This document shows, piece after piece, positions 35,721 through 44,584 of a stretch of DNA of 64,000 bases. The stretch is taken from contig NZ_LPXO01000005.1 of assembly GCF_001482405.1 (NCBI RefSeq), forward strand, positions 237,263 through 301,262, given 5' to 3'. The translations under genes were made by a program, and so were the position numbers. The notes under the pieces were generated by a model. The model worked only from the letters and a program-made list of their open reading frames with translations. It had not been told where the DNA came from and searched no databases. The stretch's first letter is position 1. Each line of letters starts with the position of its first letter. The stretch comes from Pseudoponticoccus marisrubri (GTDB taxonomy: Bacteria > Pseudomonadota > Alphaproteobacteria > Rhodobacterales > Rhodobacteraceae).

Positions 35721-36683
35721 CTACTCGGCATGGTGACAGCGCACCCGCGTCTCGCCGATCATCCTTGGCTGCGGCACCTCGCTGCGGCACCGCTCGGTCG
35801 CGAGCGGGCAGCGCGGGTGATAGGGGCATCCGGGCGGCGGGTTGATCGCGTCGGGGATCTCGCCCTTGGGTGGGTCGACCTCGCGGCCGAACGCATCCAT
35901 GCGCGGCGCGGCATCGAACAGCATCTGCGTGTAGGGATGCTTGGGCGCGGCGAACAGCCGGTCGCGCGGCGCCTCCTCGACCAGCGCGCCCAGATACAGC
36001 ACGCCGATCCGGTCGGCCATGTGCTGCACCACGGTCAGGTCGTGGCTGATGAAGAGATAGGTCAGCCCCATCTCCTCGCGCAGGTCCGACATCAGGTTCA
36101 GCACCTGGCTCTGCACGCTGACATCCAGCGCGCTGGTCGGCTCGTCGCAAATGATGATCTTGGGGTTCGAGGCCAGCGCCCGCGCGATGCAGATCCGCTG
36201 CCGCTGCCCGCCCGAGAACTCGTGCGGGAACTTGCCCGCATCCGCCGCCGACAGGCCCACCTGTTCCAGCAGGCGCTCGGCCAGGCCCGAGACGTCGCCG
36301 CCGCGCACGGCCACCGGCTCGGCGATGATGTCGCGCACCTTCCAGCGCGGATTGAGCGAGGCGTAGGGATCCTGGAAGATCATCTGCAGCTCGCGCCGGA
36401 CCTCGGCGATGCGCGCCGCATCGCCCGAGACGATGTCGACCCCGTCGATCTCGACCACCCCGTCCGAGGCCGGCACCAGCCCGGCGATGATCCGTCCGAT
36501 GGTCGACTTGCCCGAGCCGCTTTCGCCCACCAGCGCGTAGACGCTGTTTTCCTCGACCTCGAGGCTGACATCGGCAACGGCGCGCAGCGTGGCCTTGGGC
36601 AGCCGCTCGATCACGCGGTTCAGCCACGGCTTCGAGACGTCGAAATCCCGGGTCAGGTGCTCCAACCGGATCAGGGCGCTCAT
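35721..36683 (-). CDS. Dpp/Opp-type ABC transporter ATPase (second of pair)
   Basis: 320 residues: Walker A GESGSGKST, Q-loop FQDPYASLNPR, signature FSGGQRQRICIARAL, Walker B IIICDEPTSALD, H-switch SHDL, and a C-terminal oligopeptide-transporter domain with a Cys-bearing CPYHPRCPLATERC. It energises uptake of peptides or other bulky solutes. It overlaps the partner ATPase by 4 nt and closes the SBP-permease-permease-ATPase-ATPase operon. Substrate is not readable from the ATPase. Confidence 0.9.
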   Translation of the reverse strand: MSALIRLEHLTRDFDVSKPWLNRVIERLPKATLRAVADVSLEVEENSVYALVGESGSGKSTIGRIIAGLVPASDGVVEIDGVDIVSGDAARIAEVRRELQMIFQDPYASLNPRWKVRDIIAEPVAVRGGDVSGLAERLLEQVGLSAADAGKFPHEFSGGQRQRICIARALASNPKIIICDEPTSALDVSVQSQVLNLMSDLREEMGLTYLFISHDLTVVQHMADRIGVLYLGALVEEAPRDRLFAAPKHPYTQMLFDAAPRMDAFGREVDPPKGEIPDAINPPPGCPYHPRCPLATERCRSEVPQPRMIGETRVRCHHAE

Positions 36684-37666
36684 GCGAGGACCTCCTTGGG
36701 CTGACCCAGCGGGAACCAGCAGGCCGCGCGCCCGTCGCAGGCCGACAGGGTGGGCCCGGGGGTCTGCCGGCAGCGCGGCTCGGCGCGGTCGCAGCGGGGG
36801 TGAAAAGCGCAGCCGACGGGCAGCGCATCCAGCCGCGGCATGGCGCCGGGGATCTGGCGCAACCGCCGCTGCCCGCGCGAGGCGTCGGGCGTCGAGGCCA
36901 TCAGCCCGGCGGTATAGGGGTGGCGCGCCGCCGTGACCACGTCGCGCACCGGGCCCAGCTCGGCCAGCCGGCCGGCATACATCACCGCCACGCGGTCGGC
37001 CGCTTCGGCGATCACGCCCATGTCATGGGTGACCAGCATCACCGCCACGCCACGCTCGCGGCAGAGCCGCTTGAGCAGAGCCACGATCTGCGCCTGCACG
37101 CTGACATCGAGCGCCGTGGTCGGCTCGTCGGCGATGACCAGCTCGGGCTCGGCGCAGAGCGCCAGCGCGATCACCACGCGCTGCCGCATCCCGCCCGAGA
37201 ACTCGTGCGGGTAGCTGCCGATGCGCTGGCGCGCGGCGGGAATGCCCACCTCGTCCAGCGCGGCGACGGCCCGCTCGCGCGCCTCGGCCGGGCTGACATC
37301 GAGATGTTCGAGGATCGTCTCGGTCAGCTGGTCGCCCACGGTCAGCAGCGGGTTCAGCGAGGTCAGCGGATCCTGGAAGATCATGCCCATCCGCCGCCCG
37401 CGCAGGCGGCGCAGCGCCTCGCCCTGCAGGCGGTGGATCGGCTGGCCGGTCAGCAGGATCTCTCCGCTCGTGATGCGCGCGGGACGGTCCAGCAGCCCGA
37501 TCACGGCATTGCCGGTCATCGACTTGCCGGCGCCGGATTCGCCCACGACACCCAGGATCTCGCCCGCGGCGATGTCATAGCTGACACCGTCCACGGGGCG
37601 CAGCACGCCGCGGCGGGTGGGGATCTCGACCACAAGGTCGCGGACGGACAGGACGGGATCGCTCAT
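36680..37666 (-). CDS. Dpp/Opp-type ABC transporter ATPase (first of pair)
   Basis: 328 residues: Walker A GESGAGKSM (Ser replaced by Met after Lys-Ser, usual in DppD), FQDPLTSLNP, signature FSGGMRQRVVIALAL, Walker B LVIADEPTTALD, THDM, and the C-terminal cysteine segment CAFHPRCDRAEPRC. Pairs with the downstream ATPase as a heterodimer. ATG 37666 has GGAGGAG upstream, which decides the start against a longer frame. Part of the leftward transporter operon. Confidence 0.9.
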   Translation of the reverse strand: MSDPVLSVRDLVVEIPTRRGVLRPVDGVSYDIAAGEILGVVGESGAGKSMTGNAVIGLLDRPARITSGEILLTGQPIHRLQGEALRRLRGRRMGMIFQDPLTSLNPLLTVGDQLTETILEHLDVSPAEARERAVAALDEVGIPAARQRIGSYPHEFSGGMRQRVVIALALCAEPELVIADEPTTALDVSVQAQIVALLKRLCRERGVAVMLVTHDMGVIAEAADRVAVMYAGRLAELGPVRDVVTAARHPYTAGLMASTPDASRGQRRLRQIPGAMPRLDALPVGCAFHPRCDRAEPRCRQTPGPTLSACDGRAACWFPLGQPKEVLA

Positions 37667-37677
37667 GGTCTCCTCCT

Positions 37678-38631
37678 TCACCGCAGGCGCGGGTTCAGCG
37701 CGTCGCGCAGCCAGTCGCCCAGCAGGTTGATCGACAGCGCCAGCGCCAGCAGGGTCAGCGCCGGGAACAGCAGGATCCACCACTCGCCCGAGAACATGAA
37801 GCCCTGCCCGATGCGGATCAGCGTGCCCAGCGACGGCTTGGTCGGCGGCGCGCCGACGCCAAGGAAGGACAGCGTCGCCTCGGCGATGATGGCCAGCGCC
37901 AGGCTGATCGTGGCGATCACCAGCACCGGGTTCAGCACGTTGGGCAGGATGTGGCGGATCATGATGGAAAAGGGTCGCCGCCCCACCAGCCGCGCCGCCT
38001 GCACGTAGTCGCGGCTCTTCTCGACCAGCGTGGCGCCGCGCACGACGCGGGCGAACTGCACCCAGTCCGACAGGCCGATGGCGAGGATCAGCACCCAGAT
38101 CGCCATCTGGTCGCGATAGGCGGGCGGGGTGATGCCCTTGGCGATGCCGAAGATCAGCATGGCCACGAGGATCGCCGGGAAGGTCAGCTGGATGTCGGCC
38201 ACCCGCATGATCACAGATTCCACCCAGCCGCCCAGGTAGCCCGCCAGCAGCCCCAGCACCACGCCGATCACCATGGCCAGCAGCACCGCCGAGAAACCCA
38301 CGAACAACGAGATGCGCATCCCGAACAGGATGGTCGAGAACACGTCCCGTCCCTGGTCGTCGGTGCCCAGCACGAAGGTCTCCTGCGTGAAGGCATTGGG
38401 CTGGCCCGGCGGGGTGAAGCCGTTCATCAGGTTGAGCGAACCGGGGTCGAACGGGTCATAGGGCGCGATCCACGGCGCCAGCAGCGCCGACAGAACGAGG
38501 ATCAGCACGACCGCGGCCGAGACCATGGCCACCGGCGCATGGCGGAAGGAATATGCCAGGTCGCTGTCCCAGGCCCGGGCCAGCCGGCCGGGGGTGCGGC
38601 GCGTCTCGATTTCGGCTTGGTGGTCGGACAT
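37678..38631 (-). CDS. Dpp/Opp-type ABC permease (DppC-like)
   Basis: 317 residues with a cytoplasmic N-terminus, a first helix, then FVLGTDDQGRDVFSTILFG and five further helices. The EAA-type loop is RDYVQAARLVGRRPF followed by HILPNVLNPVLV. It forms the membrane channel with the DppB-like partner. Its start is 1 nt from the end of that gene. Confidence 0.9.
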   Translation of the reverse strand: MSDHQAEIETRRTPGRLARAWDSDLAYSFRHAPVAMVSAAVVLILVLSALLAPWIAPYDPFDPGSLNLMNGFTPPGQPNAFTQETFVLGTDDQGRDVFSTILFGMRISLFVGFSAVLLAMVIGVVLGLLAGYLGGWVESVIMRVADIQLTFPAILVAMLIFGIAKGITPPAYRDQMAIWVLILAIGLSDWVQFARVVRGATLVEKSRDYVQAARLVGRRPFSIMIRHILPNVLNPVLVIATISLALAIIAEATLSFLGVGAPPTKPSLGTLIRIGQGFMFSGEWWILLFPALTLLALALSINLLGDWLRDALNPRLR

Positions 38632-38632
38632 G

Positions 38633-39616
38633 TCAGTGGCCTCCGGCCTTGCCGTCGATCCGCAGCCGCGGGTCGATGGCGAAATAGAGCAGGTCGACGA
38701 TCAGGTTGATGCCCACGAACATGACCGAGATCATCATCAGGTAGGCGGCCATGACCGGGATATCGACGAACTGGATGGCGTTGATGAACAAGAGCCCCAC
38801 GCCCGGCCACTGGAACACCGTCTCGGTTATGATGGCAAAGGCGATGATGCTGCCCAGCTGCAGGCCGGTGATGGTGATGACCGGCACCAGCGTGTTCTTC
38901 AGCGCGTGGCGGAAATTGATCGCGCGTTCGCGCAGGCCCCGGGCGCGGGCAAAGCGGATGTAATCCATGCGCAGCACCTCCAGCATCTCGGTGCGCACCA
39001 GCCGCATGATCAGCGTCATCTGGTAGAGCCCCAGCGTGATCGCCGGCAGCACCAGCGCCTTCAGCCCGCTGGCAGTCAGGAAACCGGTGGTCCAGCCGCC
39101 GATCTCGACCACGTCGCCGCGCCCGAAGGAGGGCAGCCAGCCGAGTTCGACCGAAAAGACGTAGATCAGAAGGATCCCGATCAGGAAGGTGGGCAGCGAC
39201 ACCCCCACCAGCGACAGGGTCATGATGACATTGGCCCCCACCCCGCGCCGTCGGATCGCGGTGAAGATGCCGAAGCCGATGCCGCCCATCAGCGCCAGCA
39301 GCCCCGAGACGGCGGCCAGCTCCAGCGTGGCGGGCAGACGCTCGGCCAGGATGTCGCTCACCGGGCGGCCCTGACGGTAGCTCAGCCCGAAATTGCCCTG
39401 CGCGGCCTGCTGCAGGAACTTGCCGTATTGCACGACGAAGGGCTGGTCGAGCCCCAGCTGTTCGCGCAGCCGGTCCACGTCGGCCTGCGTGCGCTCCTGC
39501 CCCAGCATGTTCTCGACCGGGTCGCCGACGAAGCTGAACATGGAGAAGGCGACGAAGCCCGTCACCAGCAGGACGAGGATGGACTGCGCGACGCGGCGGA
39601 TGATGTAGGCGAGCAT
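38633..39616 (-). CDS. Dpp/Opp-type ABC permease (DppB-like)
   Basis: 327 residues, N-terminal helix, LREQLGLDQPFVVQYGKFL and NFGLSYRQGRPVSDILAERLPATLEL, then EAA-type loop MDYIRFARARGL and HALKNTLVPVIT. First permease of the operon. A perfect hairpin separates it from the SBP gene upstream. Confidence 0.9.
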   Translation of the reverse strand: MLAYIIRRVAQSILVLLVTGFVAFSMFSFVGDPVENMLGQERTQADVDRLREQLGLDQPFVVQYGKFLQQAAQGNFGLSYRQGRPVSDILAERLPATLELAAVSGLLALMGGIGFGIFTAIRRRGVGANVIMTLSLVGVSLPTFLIGILLIYVFSVELGWLPSFGRGDVVEIGGWTTGFLTASGLKALVLPAITLGLYQMTLIMRLVRTEMLEVLRMDYIRFARARGLRERAINFRHALKNTLVPVITITGLQLGSIIAFAIITETVFQWPGVGLLFINAIQFVDIPVMAAYLMMISVMFVGINLIVDLLYFAIDPRLRIDGKAGGH

Positions 39617-39662
39617 GAGGCTGGCGTGTCCCCGGATGTGAAGGCGTCAGCGTGCGACAAGC

Positions 39663-39689
39663 CACGCGGCGGGATCAACCCGCCGCGTG
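39663..39689 (-). terminator. Intercistronic hairpin after the SBP gene
   Basis: An 11-bp perfect stem (CACGCGGCGGG at 39663-39673 with 39679-39689) and a 5-nt loop lie between the SBP stop and the first permease start. No U tract follows on the minus strand. Such hairpins protect SBP message and lower downstream expression. Confidence 0.55.
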
Positions 39690-39711
39690 ACGTCAGTTTG
39701 TCAGGTCGGCA

Positions 39712-41280
39712 TCACTCGGCGGTGAAATACTTGACCTTGACCTGGTCATCCGCGTCCACCGCGGCGCCCACGCCGGACTTCATCGCCCAGTTCAGCACCT
39801 GGTGGTGGATCGGCAGGTAGACCGTGTCGGACTTGGCCATCTCCCACATCTCGGCGATCATGGCGTCGCGCTTGTCCAGATCGACCTCGGCGGCGATCGC
39901 CTTGATCATCTCGTCCAGCTCGGGGTTCGAATAGCGGGTGCCGTTCCACGTGCCGTAGAGATCCTCTTTCGTGTGGTAGAGGAAGTTGAAGATGTACTCG
40001 GAATCGTAGGACGGCACGCCCCAGCCCAGCATGTAGAAATCCGACTCGAGCCCGTTGACCAGCGGGAAGTGCTGCGCCTTGGGCTGGGCGTTGAGGTTCA
40101 CGGTCACGCCGATCTGCGCCATCATGCCGACCGCCGCCTGGCAGATCGCCTCGTCATTGATGTAGCGGTCGTTGGGGCAGTCCAGCTGCACGGTGAACCC
40201 GTCACCCCAGCCGGCCTCTTCCAGCTTGGCCTTGGCGGCCTCGACACCGCCCTCGGGCACGGTGTTCAGCTCTTCGTTCCAGCCGTTCACGAACGGGGGC
40301 ATGATGACGCCCGCCGGGATCGACTGGCCGCGCATCACCACCTGCTGGATGGCATCGCGGTTGATCGCCATGTTCATCGCCTCGCGCACGGCCGGGTCGG
40401 CCAGCGGGTTCTCGCCCTCGCCATTGACCAGCGTGTCGCCGACGTTCAGCCCGAAAAAGATCACCCGGTTCTGCGGCGAGGAGACGATCTTGAGGTTGGG
40501 ATCGGATTCGATGCGCTGGAGATCCTGCACCGGCACGTCCTGGATGAAGTCGACCTCGCCCGAGAACAGCGCCGCCATCCGGGTCGACGGGTTCTGGATC
40601 GGCGTGTAGACGATGTCGCTGTAGCCCATGGCGAAACCGTCGGCGCCCCAGTAGCCGTCGAACACGGTCATCTCGGTCTTCACGTCGGCCTCGCGGCTGA
40701 CCAGCTGGTAGGGGCCGGTGCCGTTGACATTCTGCGAGGCAAAGGTCTCTTCGCCGCCTTCCACGTCCTGCACGTCGACCGTGTCATTGGCCTCGGCCCA
40801 GTCCTTGTCGATCATCAGGATGTTGGGCAGCGCCGCGGGCAGCAGCGGGTTCGGGCCCTTGGTGGTGATCTGGACCTCGTGATCGCCGGTGGCCTCGACC
40901 GAGGCGACGGACGAGATGATGCCCTTCATGTCCGAATTCTCGGTCAGCGCGCGGTTGATCGAGAAGACCACGTCCTCGGCGGTGAAGTCAGCGCCGTCAT
41001 GGAATTTCACGCCCTCGCGCAGGGTGAAGGTCCAGACATCGGGATTGTCGGGGCTGACCGACCAGTCGGTGGCGAGCGCGGCCTCGAGCTCTCCGGCCGG
41101 GTTGCGCAGCACCAAGGGCTCCATCATCTGGTGCATCAGCGCCAGGGTCGGGCCCTCGTTCTGGGCATGCGGGTCCAGCGTCAGCGCGTCACCCGAGCGG
41201 GCCCATCGCAGCGTCTCGGCCTGCGCCGCGCCCAGCGTCAGCGTCAGGGCCGTGGCGGCCAGAAGCATGTGTTTCGTCAT
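39712..41280 (-). CDS. Dpp/Opp-type periplasmic substrate-binding protein (family 5)
   Basis: 522 residues with Sec signal MTKHMLLAATALTLTLGAAQA. The mature protein has the family-5 pattern LRWARSGDALTLDPHAQNEG, TDWSVSPDNPDVWTFTLREGVKFHDGADFTAEDVVFS and NINRDAIQ-like FDVGDTLVNGEGENPLADPAVREAMNMAINRD (shortened here). It delivers peptides or peptide-like solutes to the permeases downstream. It lies after M20 and M24 peptidase genes on the same strand, which suggests import and hydrolysis of a peptide- or amide-type compound. Confidence 0.9.
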   Translation of the reverse strand: MTKHMLLAATALTLTLGAAQAETLRWARSGDALTLDPHAQNEGPTLALMHQMMEPLVLRNPAGELEAALATDWSVSPDNPDVWTFTLREGVKFHDGADFTAEDVVFSINRALTENSDMKGIISSVASVEATGDHEVQITTKGPNPLLPAALPNILMIDKDWAEANDTVDVQDVEGGEETFASQNVNGTGPYQLVSREADVKTEMTVFDGYWGADGFAMGYSDIVYTPIQNPSTRMAALFSGEVDFIQDVPVQDLQRIESDPNLKIVSSPQNRVIFFGLNVGDTLVNGEGENPLADPAVREAMNMAINRDAIQQVVMRGQSIPAGVIMPPFVNGWNEELNTVPEGGVEAAKAKLEEAGWGDGFTVQLDCPNDRYINDEAICQAAVGMMAQIGVTVNLNAQPKAQHFPLVNGLESDFYMLGWGVPSYDSEYIFNFLYHTKEDLYGTWNGTRYSNPELDEMIKAIAAEVDLDKRDAMIAEMWEMAKSDTVYLPIHHQVLNWAMKSGVGAAVDADDQVKVKYFTAE

Positions 41281-41331
41281 GTCAGTCTCCCTGTTGTTAT
41301 CTGGTTTGCCCCGGTGGCCCGGGGCAGGATC

Positions 41332-42429
41332 TCAGGCGCTGTCGCCCGCGACCCGAACCGCGCGCGGCAGCGAGGACAGCACCTCGACCCCGTCGGCGCG
41401 CAGGATCACGATATCCTCCAGCCGGATCCCGAACCGGCCCGGGATGTAGATCCCCGGCTCGATCGAGAAGACCATGCCCTCTCGCAGGATCGTCTGCGAG
41501 GAGGACGTGAGGTAAGGCGGCTCGTGCACTTCCAGCCCCAGCCCGTGGCCGGTGCGGTGCACGAAATATTCACCATAGCCCGCATCCGCGATGACCTTGC
41601 GCGCGGCATCGTCGACCGCGTGGGCCTTGACGCCCGGGCGGGCCGCCGCGGCGGCCGCCTGCCAGGCACGCTCGACCACGTCATGCACCTCCTGGTAGCC
41701 CTCGGGCAGCCGGCCCACCGCCGCCATCCGCGTGATGTCGCTGGGATAACCACCGAACCCCGCGCCGATGTCGAAGACGATGGCGTCGCCCTCCTCCAGC
41801 ACGCGCTCGCCCGTGGCATGGTGCGGATAGGCGCCGTTCGGCCCGCTGGCACAGAGGGTGAAGGCCACCGCGGCACCCTGCTCGGCAAAGCTGTCACGCA
41901 TGGCCTGCGCCACCTGCGTCTCGGTCAGCCCGGGCCGGATCGCGGCAAAGCCCGCCTGCATGGCGCGATCGGCCACCGCCGCGCTGGCCTGCAGCGCGGC
42001 CAGTTCGGCCTTATCCTTGATCATCCGCAGCGCGCCGACCAGCTGGTCGGCAAAGACCGGCTCCGCCCCCTCGAAGGCGCCCATCAGCGGCAGCGAGAAA
42101 TCGGTGCGCATGGTTTCGTCCAGCACCAGCCGCGTGACGCCACCCACTTTCTGGGCGAGGCTCTGAAGCGCGCCCGCGGGGCCGTCCTCGTCGCGCCATG
42201 TGATGAGCGGCAGCCCGGCATGGGCGCCGGCCTGCTCGGCATTGACCGAGGGCACGACGAAATGCGCGCTGTCGCGGCCGATGGCCAGCAGGGTCAGGCG
42301 CTCGTCGGGATGGGGGTGCCAGTCCAGCACCCAGTGCATGTGCGCGCCGGGGCCAAGCGCCACCAGCTCCACCCTCTGCTCGGCCATGGCCGCGCGGATC
42401 GCGGCCAGCTTGTCATCGGTTCGGCTCAT
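41332..42429 (-). CDS. M24-family Xaa-Pro peptidase-like hydrolase
   Basis: 365 residues: N-terminal creatinase-like domain and C-terminal pita-bread domain with metal ligands seen in FDIGAGFGGYPSDITRM (two Asp), TGHGLGLEVHEPP (His), FSIEPGIYIPGRFGIRLED (two Glu). All five M24 metal ligands appear present, so it is a true metallopeptidase candidate, unlike the creatinase at 31.5 kb. It probably cleaves Xaa-Pro dipeptides or a related amide. It sits 9 nt after the M20 gene and before the SBP gene, so it is in the same transport operon. Confidence 0.88.
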   Translation of the reverse strand: MSRTDDKLAAIRAAMAEQRVELVALGPGAHMHWVLDWHPHPDERLTLLAIGRDSAHFVVPSVNAEQAGAHAGLPLITWRDEDGPAGALQSLAQKVGGVTRLVLDETMRTDFSLPLMGAFEGAEPVFADQLVGALRMIKDKAELAALQASAAVADRAMQAGFAAIRPGLTETQVAQAMRDSFAEQGAAVAFTLCASGPNGAYPHHATGERVLEEGDAIVFDIGAGFGGYPSDITRMAAVGRLPEGYQEVHDVVERAWQAAAAAARPGVKAHAVDDAARKVIADAGYGEYFVHRTGHGLGLEVHEPPYLTSSSQTILREGMVFSIEPGIYIPGRFGIRLEDIVILRADGVEVLSSLPRAVRVAGDSA

Positions 42430-42438
42430 CTCGTCTCC

Positions 42439-43845
42439 TTACGCTGCACGCGGACGGGCGTCCGGCGTCAGCGGGCTTTCATAGGGGGTCTTGCCGGTGC
42501 GCGCAGTGAAATCGGCGCGCGCCTCGTCCAGCACGGCAGGCGTGGTCAGCAGCTCGGCCGCGGCGCCGGCCAGCGCCTTGCTGATCTGCACCATCACCTT
42601 GTGCGCGGCCGGCGTCTTGCCCTGCGCGGTGATCTGCCAGGTGTGGCCCGGCGTGCCGATCGCGTAGGTCGCCCCGCCCAGCTGGGCGAAGGGCACGGTC
42701 CAGCTGATGTCGCCCAGGTCGGTCGATCCCAGCATCGGCACGCCGCGCGTCTCGTAGGGCACCACGAAATCGCAGATCGGCGTGTCGCGCGGCTCCACCC
42801 CGGCGGCCAGGTAGGCCGCCTCGATATCGGCCTCGCTCAGCGTGGCCTGCATCCGGCGCGCATAGTTAAGGTCGGCCTCGTCGAAGCTGGCCGTGCCGGC
42901 CGCCTCCATGTGGCGGTGCAGCAGCTTGTAGAGCGGCGGGTTGTCCAGCATCTCGGACATGGCCGAAATGAAATCCACCTCGACGCTGGTCTCGGTCATC
43001 ATCGCCGCGCCCTTGGCCACTTTGGTCACCCGCTCGACCAGCGCCTGCATGTCGCGACGCTTGAGCGACCGGACCGAGTAACGCACCGTCGCGCGTTCCT
43101 GCACCACATTCGGCGCGATGCCGCCCGAATCCGTCACGGCATAGTGGATCCGGCTGTCCTGCGGCACGTGCTCGCGCAGGTAGTTCACGCCCACATTCAT
43201 CAGCTCGACCGCGTCCAGCGCGCTGCGCCCCAGATGCGGCGAGACGGCGGCATGCGAGGTGCGGCCCTTGAAGTGGAAATCCACCATGGCCACGGCCAGG
43301 GTCAGCGGCGGGATGATGCCGTTGAAGCTCATCGGGTGCCAGGACAGCGCCGCATCCACGTCGTCGAACACGCCGGCGCGCACCATGAAGGTCTTGGCCG
43401 CGCCGCCCTCTTCCGCCGGGCAGCCGTAATAGCGCACGCGCCCGGGCAGGTTGTTGGCCGCCAGCCAGTCCTTGACCGCGGTCGCCGCCAGCAGCGCCCC
43501 GGCACCCAGCAGGTTGTGCCCGCAGCCATGGCCGCTGCCGCCCTGCTCGACCGGGGCGGGATAGTCGACGCCCGCCTGCTGGCTGAGCCCCGGCAGCGCA
43601 TCATATTCGCCGAGGATGGCGATCACCGGGCCGCCCTCGCCCGCCTCGCCCATCACGGCGGTCTCGATCCCGGCCACCCCGTCAGTGATGCGGAAGCCCT
43701 GCGCCTCCAGCATCTCGCGATGTGCCGCGGCCGAGCGGTGCTCTTCATAGAGCAGCTCGGGCGTTTCCCAGACCCGGTCGGCCAGCGTGCAGAACCCGTC
43801 CTTCTTTGCCTCGACAAAGGACCAGAGGGCGTTTTCATTGCTCAT
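42439..43845 (-). CDS. M20D-family amidohydrolase (AbgB/aminoacylase-like)
   Basis: 468 residues. M20 features: AILGEYDALPGL, HGCGHNLLGAGALLAA (metal Cys/His), PAEEGGAAKTFMVRAG (Glu pair), SWHPM and GRTSHAAVSPHLGRSALDA dimer domain, GSTDLGDIS and GTPGHTWQI. AbgB-type enzymes hydrolyse p-aminobenzoyl-glutamate and other N-acyl amino acids or dipeptides. No signal peptide. It is first in the peptidase-transporter stretch and its promoter region carries an operator-like palindrome and an AT-rich dyad. Confidence 0.88.
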   Translation of the reverse strand: MSNENALWSFVEAKKDGFCTLADRVWETPELLYEEHRSAAAHREMLEAQGFRITDGVAGIETAVMGEAGEGGPVIAILGEYDALPGLSQQAGVDYPAPVEQGGSGHGCGHNLLGAGALLAATAVKDWLAANNLPGRVRYYGCPAEEGGAAKTFMVRAGVFDDVDAALSWHPMSFNGIIPPLTLAVAMVDFHFKGRTSHAAVSPHLGRSALDAVELMNVGVNYLREHVPQDSRIHYAVTDSGGIAPNVVQERATVRYSVRSLKRRDMQALVERVTKVAKGAAMMTETSVEVDFISAMSEMLDNPPLYKLLHRHMEAAGTASFDEADLNYARRMQATLSEADIEAAYLAAGVEPRDTPICDFVVPYETRGVPMLGSTDLGDISWTVPFAQLGGATYAIGTPGHTWQITAQGKTPAAHKVMVQISKALAGAAAELLTTPAVLDEARADFTARTGKTPYESPLTPDARPRAA

Positions 43846-43863
43846 TGCGACGGCTTTCCTGTC

Positions 43864-43879
43864 GTTAAAAAATTTTTAC
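43864..43879. promoter_or_regulatory. AT-rich dyad upstream of M20 gene
   Basis: TAAAAAATTTTTA at 43866-43878 sits between the operator-like palindrome and the M20 start. In the minus-strand sense it reads GTAAAAATTTTTTAAC, closely like the dyad at 60960-60974 upstream of another SBP gene. Confidence 0.4.
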
Positions 43880-43882
43880 TTC

Positions 43883-43896
43883 CGGACATCTGTTCG
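43883..43896. promoter_or_regulatory. Operator-like palindrome A
   Basis: CGGACATCTGTTCG, an inverted CGRACA-N2-TGTYCG dyad (extended TTCCGGACATCTGTTCGAA, 43880-43898), lies 38-51 nt upstream of the M20 gene. It is one of five related sites in the 43-61 kb island. Confidence 0.55.
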
Positions 43897-43912
43897 AAGC
43901 CTGCCCGGCCTG

Positions 43913-44584
43913 TCAAGCGCTGTCGGCCAGCGCGGCGAGTTCGGGCAGCAGCTGGTCCACCGTGACCTGCCGGCAGTAACCGCGGATGGCGCGCAGCGAG
44001 GCGTCGTGACGCTCCTGCGTATAGGTCGCGCAGGCATCCGTGGCCTGCGTGACAAGGTATCCCAGGTCGCAGGCATCCCGAATCGCGCTCTCGACACATT
44101 GGTCGGTCACCACCCCCGCGATCACCAGCTGCGCCACGCCGAGGTTGCGCAGCACGTAGTCGATATGGGTCGAGACGAAGACCGAGGATGAGGATTTCGG
44201 CAGCACGATCTCGTCCTCGCCGGGCGCGATCTCGTCGATCACCCGCGCATCGAACGAGCCCTTGGGCACGTTGAACCCGGTGATCTTGTAGTCGAGGCTG
44301 CGGTCCCGCCCGTCCTTGGTGAGGCTCTCGATCGTGGTGTACATCACCTCGACCCCGGCGGCGCGGGCGGCCTGCTGCAGCGCCTGCATCCGCGGCACCG
44401 TCTGCGCGCGGACCCGCTCGATGAAAGGCATCAGCGTGTCGCGCCGCTCGGCCTCGGACGCGTCGCGCATCTCGCCACCCTCGGGATGCAGGCAGAAATT
44501 CTGCACATCGACAAACAGCACCGCCACCCGCCCCGTCTGCAGCGGCACGTCGCGGGTCGTGGTGGACAGGAAGGGCTGGGTCAC
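43913..44584 (-). CDS. Isochorismatase-like cysteine hydrolase
   Basis: 223 residues. Catalytic triad residues of the family are visible: Asp26 (FVDVQNF), Lys130 (VLPKSSSS) and Cys163 (VVTDQCVESA). Members with this triad are amidases (ureidoacrylate amidase, N-carbamoylsarcosine amidase, nicotinamidase, biuret hydrolase); which one cannot be told. GTG 44584 overlaps the upstream gene stop as GTGA. It likely removes an amide or carbamoyl group in the island pathway. Confidence 0.85.
   Translation of the reverse strand: MTQPFLSTTTRDVPLQTGRVAVLFVDVQNFCLHPEGGEMRDASEAERRDTLMPFIERVRAQTVPRMQALQQAARAAGVEVMYTTIESLTKDGRDRSLDYKITGFNVPKGSFDARVIDEIAPGEDEIVLPKSSSSVFVSTHIDYVLRNLGVAQLVIAGVVTDQCVESAIRDACDLGYLVTQATDACATYTQERHDASLRAIRGYCRQVTVDQLLPELAALADSA

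Noticed and set aside
42439..43845. Considering the M20 enzyme as the missing allantoate amidohydrolase.
   Set aside because: Its motifs are of the AbgB/M20D type and it lies far from the purine genes with its own transport operon.
39802..43965. A 1387-codon open frame on the plus strand opposite the SBP, M24 and M20 genes.
   Set aside because: It is antisense to three well-conserved genes, is rich in His, Arg, Gly and Val as expected from the complement of GC-rich codons, and shows no domain.
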